Positions 56,660 to 62,206 of a stretch of DNA of 62,206 bases are shown piece after piece. The position numbers were made by a program, and so were the translations under genes. Positions within the stretch are counted from its first letter, which is position 1; each line of letters opens with the position of its first letter. This stretch comes from Arthrobacter sp. Leaf141 (GTDB taxonomy: Bacteria; Actinomycetota; Actinomycetes; Actinomycetales; Micrococcaceae), in assembly GCF_001424565.1 (NCBI RefSeq), contig NZ_LMOL01000005.1:872187-934392 (forward strand), given 5' to 3'. The notes beneath the pieces were generated by a model, which was given only the letters and a program-made list of their open reading frames with translations, was not told the DNA's origin and searched no databases.

Positions 56660-57609
56660 CCAACCAACCAGGGGAATCACCAATGACTGACCACGACCCC
56701 GGCGCCTGGGATGAGGCGCACAACGCTCCGATCCTTTCCTGGCATCCCGAGTCTGCCCCGGAGCAGCTCCCCGACCACCCTGTGCACCTTGTTGTTGAGC
56801 CCAGCGAACCGGGAAGATTGCACGGCCGGATGCTCTACGAACCGTTCGACAGCGGCACCCTCATCGTTTCCCTGCATGGGGCGCTGAACCGGGGACGGTT
56901 CAAAGTGCCCAGGTTTGAGTGGCGCCGGACCCTGAACCAGGTGCAGTGCGCCCGCCTGTACCTTTCCGACAGCACGCTGGAACAGAGCGGTTCGCTGGAG
57001 ATCGGCTGGTACATCGGCAGCGCCCAGCAGGACCTGATCTCCGAATACGCCGAGAGTGTCCGGGCCATTGCCCGGAACGGCGGATACACCCGGGTGATGT
57101 GCGTCGGCAGCAGTGCCGGCGGGTTCGGCGCCCTGGCACTCTCCCGGCAGATTGCCGGCTCGGCCGCTGTGGTGTTTTCGCCGCAGACGTCCATCGCCGG
57201 GTATCTCCCAAGCCACAAAAGGGCCCTGACGGCTGCTGCGTTCAAGGACCGTGGCTCGCTCAACGACATCGAAGCGGAATTCGGTGAACGCGTGAACATG
57301 CGTAAGCTTTATAAGGCCTCAGCGGATACCAACTACGTCCGCTTTGTCCAGAACACCCGGGACCGGTTCCACTTCGAGGCGCACTACGCACCCTTTGCCC
57401 TTTCCTTGGGCGTGGATCCGGACACCGGCGGATCCACGGCCGACGGCAGGATCAGTTTCCACGCTGAACGCCAGGAGGAAGGGCACGCCCCACCGTCCCG
57501 GGGCCGCTTCCTCAAGCACATCGACGACGCACACCAGCAATTCTTTGGCACGAACCTCACCATCATTCCGGCCGAAGCACTTCAAGGAAAGGACCTGGGA
57601 AATCGATGA
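56656..57609 (+). CDS. Alpha/beta-hydrolase-like protein of the glycopolymer cluster
   Basis: A 317-residue protein. VMCVGSSAGGFGALALSRQI has a nucleophile-elbow pattern (G-x-S-x-G-G) after a beta strand, and SGTLIVSLHGALNRG resembles the oxyanion region; Asp and His partners cannot be placed with confidence. No signal peptide, so it is cytoplasmic. Accessory proteins of this general type (for example Asp2-like acetyltransferases or hydrolases) modify glycans, so O-acylation or deacylation of the polymer is possible. Start: ATG 56656 overlaps the previous stop (ATGA) but ATG 56683 has a better ribosome site (AGGGGA nine bases before). Confidence 0.65.
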   Translation: MTNQPGESPMTDHDPGAWDEAHNAPILSWHPESAPEQLPDHPVHLVVEPSEPGRLHGRMLYEPFDSGTLIVSLHGALNRGRFKVPRFEWRRTLNQVQCARLYLSDSTLEQSGSLEIGWYIGSAQQDLISEYAESVRAIARNGGYTRVMCVGSSAGGFGALALSRQIAGSAAVVFSPQTSIAGYLPSHKRALTAAAFKDRGSLNDIEAEFGERVNMRKLYKASADTNYVRFVQNTRDRFHFEAHYAPFALSLGVDPDTGGSTADGRISFHAERQEEGHAPPSRGRFLKHIDDAHQQFFGTNLTIIPAEALQGKDLGNR

Positions 57610-59060
57610 TGTCTTCAACATCTGACGAACGGGCCATTGGCAACCAGGGCGGCGTGTACTTCCGCAACGGCTTTGTGATCACAGAATCCGGCCGCCAGGT
57701 CCCGGCCCGGCCGGGCTGGCAGCATGCTGTCCTGGGCGGACTGCAACTCCTGACCCACCCTGATACTTCCGTCACGGCAGGCTCCGCCCACGGAATCCAC
57801 GTCGCCATCCTTGGGTCCGCTTTCGACCCCGAGCGTGCAGTGTTCGCGGAATCAGCAGTCCTGGAACAGTTGCTCGACGATATCCAGCACGAGGACGCCT
57901 TCTACGCGACGCTGGACCGGCTTGCCGGACGTTTCGCCCTCGTCGTCCACTCGCCCGCGGGCACCGAAATCTACCAGGATGCCATGGGATCCCGGTCGGT
58001 GTTCTACTCAGCAGCCGGCCCGGCTGTGGCGGCGTCGCATGCTGAACTGGTCCGCGAAGCCATCGGTGCCAATTTCGCCGACTTTTTTGTCCCGTTCATC
58101 ATGTCCAAAAACTACGTCCAGCGGGACGTCAAGTACCTGCCCGGCGTTGCTTCCCCCTACGAAAACGTCCTGCAGCTCACCCCGAACACCAAACTCCACC
58201 TCACGGAACAGCGCCCCGAACGGTTCTGGCCGCGGGAAGAGGCCGGCGAACAGATCGGCAACGAGGACGCAGCCGCCGTCCTTGTAGGACACCTGGAGGG
58301 AATGGCCGCGTATCTGAAGCACCGCGCCTCCCGGCCCGTTCTCGGGCTCACAGCGGGCACCGACAGCCGTGGCGTCTTCGCCGCCGTGAAGGACCTGAAC
58401 CCTTACGTCTTCACCTACGTCCGCAGTGAAAAAGGCAACGTCGTCAACTCAAAGGATGCCAGGATTGCGGGCGAGCTCGCCCAGCAGTACGGGGTGCACG
58501 CCCATGTGTGGGGCATCCCCAACCGGTTGACGCTGAACAACGCCGACGACGTGTTTTCGCACGCCTACAGGCTCGCCACCGCCTACTACCGCGGTGCGGG
58601 ATCCGCATGGCTCGCCGAACTGACGAAGTCCGCGGTTGAGGTTCCCGACGGCCTGTTCGTCCGCGGGTTCGGCGGCGAGGTCATGCGCGGCTTCTACCAA
58701 GGCACCATGAACCAGGTCAGCGGCGTCAGCGTCCGCCAGCTCGCCAACGCCTACGACGTCAACTCCGGATCAAACGTCACCCGCAACCTCTTCGGTGACA
58801 TGATGGACCGCACCTCGTTCACCACCGAACGGCTGGCGGGCTACGACCCGAACGATATTTTCTACTGGGAGCACCGTATGGGCACCTGGGGCAGCGTATC
58901 CCTGACTGAAGCCGACCTCGCCATGCCGGCGATGGTGGGATACAACTCGCGGAACCTGTTCAAGGCGTTTATGCGTCTCAGCGGACCGGACCGGCTCTCG
59001 CGGGTAGCCTTCGACCTGGCCACCAATGCCCTTGCGCCCAAACTCGCGGCCGTGCAGTAG
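57606..59060 (+). CDS. Asparagine-synthetase-like protein (PP-loop ATPase) without N-terminal catalytic Cys
   Basis: A 484-residue protein. Residues about 20-175 resemble the class II glutaminase fold of AsnB (LDRLAGRFALVVHSPAGTEIYQDAMGSRSVFY in part), but the N-terminus has no Cys2, so it should not hydrolyse glutamine. From about residue 240 there is an ATP-pyrophosphatase domain (PVLGLTAGTDSRGVFAA, a variant of SGGxDS), with VNSKDARIAGELAQQYG and RGFGGEVMRGFY as later conserved parts. It probably activates a carboxylate by adenylation, perhaps on the uronic acid that the dehydrogenase at 50361 would make, or on another substrate. It overlaps the hydrolase-like gene by ATGA. Confidence 0.75.
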   Translation: MMSSTSDERAIGNQGGVYFRNGFVITESGRQVPARPGWQHAVLGGLQLLTHPDTSVTAGSAHGIHVAILGSAFDPERAVFAESAVLEQLLDDIQHEDAFYATLDRLAGRFALVVHSPAGTEIYQDAMGSRSVFYSAAGPAVAASHAELVREAIGANFADFFVPFIMSKNYVQRDVKYLPGVASPYENVLQLTPNTKLHLTEQRPERFWPREEAGEQIGNEDAAAVLVGHLEGMAAYLKHRASRPVLGLTAGTDSRGVFAAVKDLNPYVFTYVRSEKGNVVNSKDARIAGELAQQYGVHAHVWGIPNRLTLNNADDVFSHAYRLATAYYRGAGSAWLAELTKSAVEVPDGLFVRGFGGEVMRGFYQGTMNQVSGVSVRQLANAYDVNSGSNVTRNLFGDMMDRTSFTTERLAGYDPNDIFYWEHRMGTWGSVSLTEADLAMPAMVGYNSRNLFKAFMRLSGPDRLSRVAFDLATNALAPKLAAVQ

Positions 59061-59116
59061 CACCAACCGCCGCTCCGGCGCCCACCCATCATCGCTGAAC
59101 GAAGGAACTGCATTAC

Positions 59117-62100
59117 GTGAGCACACCTAAGGAATCCCTGGCCCCGATCGCGGTACGCGGTCAGCGCCTCGTCGATACCCAGGTATTTGACGCCGAGTAC
59201 TACGCCGCCGAGTGCGGGCGGGACTTTGAGTCGAAACGCGCCGCTGTAAGGCATCTGGTCCAGTTCGGCATGAAGGCCGGCTTGAGTTTCCACCCCCTGT
59301 TTGACCTCGGCATGTTCCCCTTGCACCTGCGGGAAGCCTACAAGGCCGGAAACGTCGAGGCGCTCCTGACCTACCTGAGGAGCCAGCAGTCCCGCGAGCA
59401 CCGCTGGTCCTGGCTGTTTGACCCTTCGCTCTTCACGGATCCGGCCGACGAAGGCTCCCTGCTGCTGTCCCGGTTCCGGGCAGGCCGCGACCGGGAACTG
59501 CCGGCACCGGACAAGCTGATCGGTGCGGCGCCCGGCTGGCTGGATGCGCGGGCACTGGTCATCGCCCACGCCAGGAACGCCAAGCAGATCGAACTCGGCA
59601 AAAAGCCGCTGCGGCGGACCACCTGGTCCGCCATCGAAGAAGACGTGTGGCTTGCCAGCATCGACGACGTTCCGGCACCGGCTGAGGGCGGTGAACCCGC
59701 TGTCAGCATTGTGATGCCTGCCTGGAACCGCGCCCTGGTGATCGAGGAAGCCATCGACTCCGTCCGCCACCAAAGCCTTGGCGCGTGGGAACTGATCGTG
59801 GTGGACGACGGCAGCACCGACGGAACCCAGGACGTGGTCCGTGCGCTCTCCGAAGCCGACCCCCGCATCCGCCTCGTGGAAGCCGACCATCAGGGAGTCT
59901 GCGCCGCCCGTAACCGCGGCATCGACGAAGCACGGGGCGAATTCCTCGCCTTCCTTGATTCCGACAACACCTGGCGGCCGGACTTCCTCAAGAACATGCA
60001 CGCCGGCCTGTCCGTGGAAGGCAGCCTCGCCGCCTACTCCGCGGTGAGGATGCTCAACGATCGGGAAGAATACACCGGGCAGATCATCACGGCCGAGAAG
60101 CTCCTGGTCCGCAACTACGTGGACCTGAACGTGCTGGTGGTCCAGACGGCCCTTGTCCGCAAGCTGGGTGGCTTCGACGCGTCCCTGCGCCGCTGGGTGG
60201 ACTACGACCTGGTCCTGCGGATCACGGAAACAGCCACCATTGAGTACTTCCCCTTCATCGGCTGCGACTACGTGGATGACCACAACGAGGACCGGATTAC
60301 CCGGCGCGAGTCGGCCAACTGGGAATTCGCCGTGCTCGGCAAGAACCTGCAGAACCGGTTTGTGCCCGATCTGGCTGACCAGCGCACGGATACCCCTGCC
60401 GTCTCCGTGATCATGCGCGTTACGGACAGTATCGACCTGGCCGTCCGCAGCATCCGCCAGATCCAGGAATCGGATGACGCGGACGCCGTGGAACTGATCG
60501 TCGTGGACGAAGTTCCGGGCTTCCGCACGTCCCTCCGGCTCCGGACCGCTCTTGCCGGCATCGCGCACCTCAAGTACCTCAAGCTTCCCCGCCGCTACAC
60601 GCCGGCCATCGCCAACAACATCGCTTCGGCACACGCCACGGCGCCGAACCTGGTGTTCCTGCGGGAAGGCGTGGAACTCCGGGCCGGCGCCGCCGGAAAA
60701 CTTGCTGACCGGCTGGCGGACGCCGCCGTCATCGGCGCCCAACCCCTCCTGACCGACGGCGTGGGTGTTGTAGTGTCCGGCGGCGGAGTTTCCCACCGGA
60801 ACAGCCTGGCGATTCCCCTGTTCAAGGGGCTGGCCATTGACGATGCCCGCCGACACAATGGCCTACACCTGGACGAGTTGGCGCCGGCGGCTTTCTGTGT
60901 CCGGGCAACTGACTTCGAGCGGCTGGGCCGGTTCACCAACGTCTTCGCCGGCGACGCTGCCATCATCGACTTCCTGCGCCGCCTCAAAACCGGCTCGGAC
61001 GGGGACTTCGTCTGCGCCGGCGAGGCCCTCGCCGTGGACCACGCCGCCGACTCCTACACTGAAGAAGCTGCCCTCACCGCCGGCGACGCGGAATGGCTGT
61101 CCGCCGGCACCGGACCCGTCCGCAGCCTGGCAGCGCACTACGGCGACCTTGGACTCCTTGTTGACGCGGTGGTTGCCCCCCGGCACCCAAGGCTCCAGCC
61201 GGCGTCGGCCGTTGTGTCACGGGCCGCCGCCGCTGAAGCCGAAGTGGCAGAACCACGCCTGCGGTGGGCCATCAAAATCGGTGCCGACTTCAGCTCAGGT
61301 GGCGACCGGTGGGGCGATGTCCCCTACGCCGCGGATCTTGTTGAAGCGCTCAAGGCACTGGGCCAGGACGCGCTGGTGGACCGCGCAGGAGCATTCTCGC
61401 GGCCGTCCAACCACCTGGACGATGTGGTGCTGGTGATCCGCGGGCTGGTCCGCTGCGAACCGCAGCCCGGTAAGACCAACGTCCTGTGGGCCATCAGCCG
61501 GCCGGACCTGATCACCAGGGATGAGCTGCTTGGGTTCGACATTGTTTTCGGCGGGTCGCGGATCTGGTGTGAGCACGTATCCAGCGAGTGGGGCATCAAC
61601 GCCCACTACCTTCCCCAGGCGACGAACCCCCGCCGTTTCCACCCGGATGCCGCGAAAGCCGGCGCCACACAATACGGACTGACATTCGTGGGTGGCCCCC
61701 GCAAACCCATTGGCCGCAAAATTGTTGCCGACTGCGTGGGGCTGGGCAAGGACGTGAGCGTCTGGGGTCCGCGGTGGGAGCAGTTCATCCCCGCTGGGTT
61801 GGTGGCTGACGACTACATTTCCAACGATGACCTGGCGGGCCTTTACGGCTCCTCGGCAGTGGTGCTTAATGACCACTTCGAGGACATGGCCCGCTGGGGG
61901 TTCGCCAACAACCGGCTCTATGACGCTGTGGCGTCCGGTGCCAGGGTCATCAGCGACGAGGTCGACGGGATCGCCGAGATCTTCGGCGGCGCTGTCCGGA
62001 CCTACACCACGGTGGAAGAACTGGAGCAGGTCCTGGCCGATCCGGACGGGTTCCCCGATGACGCGCAGATGGCAGCCATCAGCCAGCGGATCCGCGACGA

Positions 62101-62161
62101 GCACAATTTTGATGCCAGGGCCGCCACGCTGCTGAAGGCAGTACGCGCCAAACGAAACTAA
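59117..62161 (+). CDS. Multidomain glycosyltransferase (GT2 plus CgeB-like)
   Basis: A 1014-residue protein. Residues 20-70 hold a VFDAEYYAAECG ... FGMKAGLSFHPLFD motif common in actinobacterial surface-polymer transferases. A GT2 domain starts near 196 (AVSIVMPAWNRALVIEEAID, IVVDDGSTDGTQD, then AFLDSDNTW). A second, weaker GT2-like segment begins near 430 (PAVSVIMRVTDSIDLAVRSI). A GT-B/CgeB-like domain ends the protein (from about 745; YLPQATNPRRFHPD, TFVGGPRKPIGRK, LNDHFEDMARWGFANNRLYD). The GTG start has AAGGA 13 bases upstream, and the 56-base gap before it is the largest in the later cluster. Confidence 0.85.
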   Translation: MSTPKESLAPIAVRGQRLVDTQVFDAEYYAAECGRDFESKRAAVRHLVQFGMKAGLSFHPLFDLGMFPLHLREAYKAGNVEALLTYLRSQQSREHRWSWLFDPSLFTDPADEGSLLLSRFRAGRDRELPAPDKLIGAAPGWLDARALVIAHARNAKQIELGKKPLRRTTWSAIEEDVWLASIDDVPAPAEGGEPAVSIVMPAWNRALVIEEAIDSVRHQSLGAWELIVVDDGSTDGTQDVVRALSEADPRIRLVEADHQGVCAARNRGIDEARGEFLAFLDSDNTWRPDFLKNMHAGLSVEGSLAAYSAVRMLNDREEYTGQIITAEKLLVRNYVDLNVLVVQTALVRKLGGFDASLRRWVDYDLVLRITETATIEYFPFIGCDYVDDHNEDRITRRESANWEFAVLGKNLQNRFVPDLADQRTDTPAVSVIMRVTDSIDLAVRSIRQIQESDDADAVELIVVDEVPGFRTSLRLRTALAGIAHLKYLKLPRRYTPAIANNIASAHATAPNLVFLREGVELRAGAAGKLADRLADAAVIGAQPLLTDGVGVVVSGGGVSHRNSLAIPLFKGLAIDDARRHNGLHLDELAPAAFCVRATDFERLGRFTNVFAGDAAIIDFLRRLKTGSDGDFVCAGEALAVDHAADSYTEEAALTAGDAEWLSAGTGPVRSLAAHYGDLGLLVDAVVAPRHPRLQPASAVVSRAAAAEAEVAEPRLRWAIKIGADFSSGGDRWGDVPYAADLVEALKALGQDALVDRAGAFSRPSNHLDDVVLVIRGLVRCEPQPGKTNVLWAISRPDLITRDELLGFDIVFGGSRIWCEHVSSEWGINAHYLPQATNPRRFHPDAAKAGATQYGLTFVGGPRKPIGRKIVADCVGLGKDVSVWGPRWEQFIPAGLVADDYISNDDLAGLYGSSAVVLNDHFEDMARWGFANNRLYDAVASGARVISDEVDGIAEIFGGAVRTYTTVEELEQVLADPDGFPDDAQMAAISQRIRDEHNFDARAATLLKAVRAKRN

Positions 62162-62166
62162 GCACC

Positions 62167-62193
62167 CGCGGGCGTGGCAGCGCCACGCCCGCG
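62167..62193. other. Perfect hairpin after the last glycosyltransferase
   Basis: CGCGGGCGTGGC, loop AGC, GCCACGCCCGCG: 12 bp perfect, six bases past the stop. No T tract is visible before the window ends 13 bases later, so a terminator is likely but not certain. Confidence 0.5.
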
Positions 62194-62206
62194 CCGATTC
62201 AAACGG

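Noticed and set aside
58862..60856. A 664-codon minus-strand frame opposite the end of the AsnB-like gene and the last glycosyltransferase
   Set aside because: Antisense shadow of high-GC coding sequence, with no motif and no promoter or ribosome site.
42939..62161. The glycopolymer cluster as a recently acquired island
   Set aside because: GC content and codon use look like the neighbours by eye, and there are no integrase, transposase, tRNA junction or flanking repeats.

Overview
The window is chromosomal DNA from a high-GC Gram-positive actinobacterium. Gene order, protein sequences and codon use fit the Micrococcaceae, most likely Arthrobacter or Pseudarthrobacter; this is inferred from overall resemblance, as no rRNA is present. 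I see no phage, transposase, plasmid origin or CRISPR array. Coding density is high, and many genes join through 1-14 base overlaps.

Layout. 1-4.7 kb: a peroxiredoxin, a MarR regulator, tRNA-Lys, a secreted sugar dehydrogenase behind a membrane-anchored Ala/Pro-rich protein, and a LysR regulator. 4.7-12.1 kb: branched-chain amino acid and serine synthesis (ilvD, an attenuator with leader peptide, ilvB-ilvN-ilvC, serA). 12.1-22.9 kb: an FtsX-type ABC exporter behind a structured leader, metG, then a minus-strand sensor kinase, response regulator and second FtsX-type ABC exporter. 23-30.8 kb: leuB, ilvE, a metallo-beta-lactamase-fold hydrolase, a fumarylacetoacetate hydrolase family protein, gltX, a HAD phosphatase, and tRNA-Gln and tRNA-Glu. 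30.8-42.8 kb: a pair of dynamin-like GTPases, a DUF1697 protein, an IclR regulator divergent from leuCD, then murA, an acyltransferase, gpsA, ddl and a DUF3515 lipoprotein. 42.9-62.2 kb: one co-directional run of 12 genes for a cell-surface glycopolymer: a proline-rich surface protein, six glycosyltransferases, a two-gene ABC polymer exporter, a nucleotide-sugar dehydrogenase, an asparagine-synthetase-like protein, an alpha/beta-hydrolase-like protein and one unrecognised protein.

How it works together. ilvD, ilvBNC, ilvE, leuB and leuCD cover most of valine, isoleucine and leucine synthesis; leuA is not in the window. Two control layers are visible. ilvBNC has a transcription attenuator with a Val-rich 15-residue leader peptide. 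A shared operator-like sequence (GCCGTCTCATTATC) lies upstream of leuB and between the IclR-type regulator gene and leuC, with a related TCTC-N7-GAGA site upstream of ilvD. Several of these genes (ilvD, leuB, the ilv leader) have a -10 box placed so that transcription would begin at the start codon, suggesting leaderless mRNAs. The glycopolymer cluster appears to build a polymer in the cytoplasm and export it by a TagGH/Wzm-Wzt type transporter. No initiating transferase or ligase is seen, so the cluster probably continues past the right edge or relies on genes elsewhere.

The items most worth following up are the amidotransferase-like and hydrolase-like pair inside the glycopolymer cluster, the shared BCAA operator, the two nearly identical 66-bp palindromes, and the structured leader in front of the first ABC exporter.
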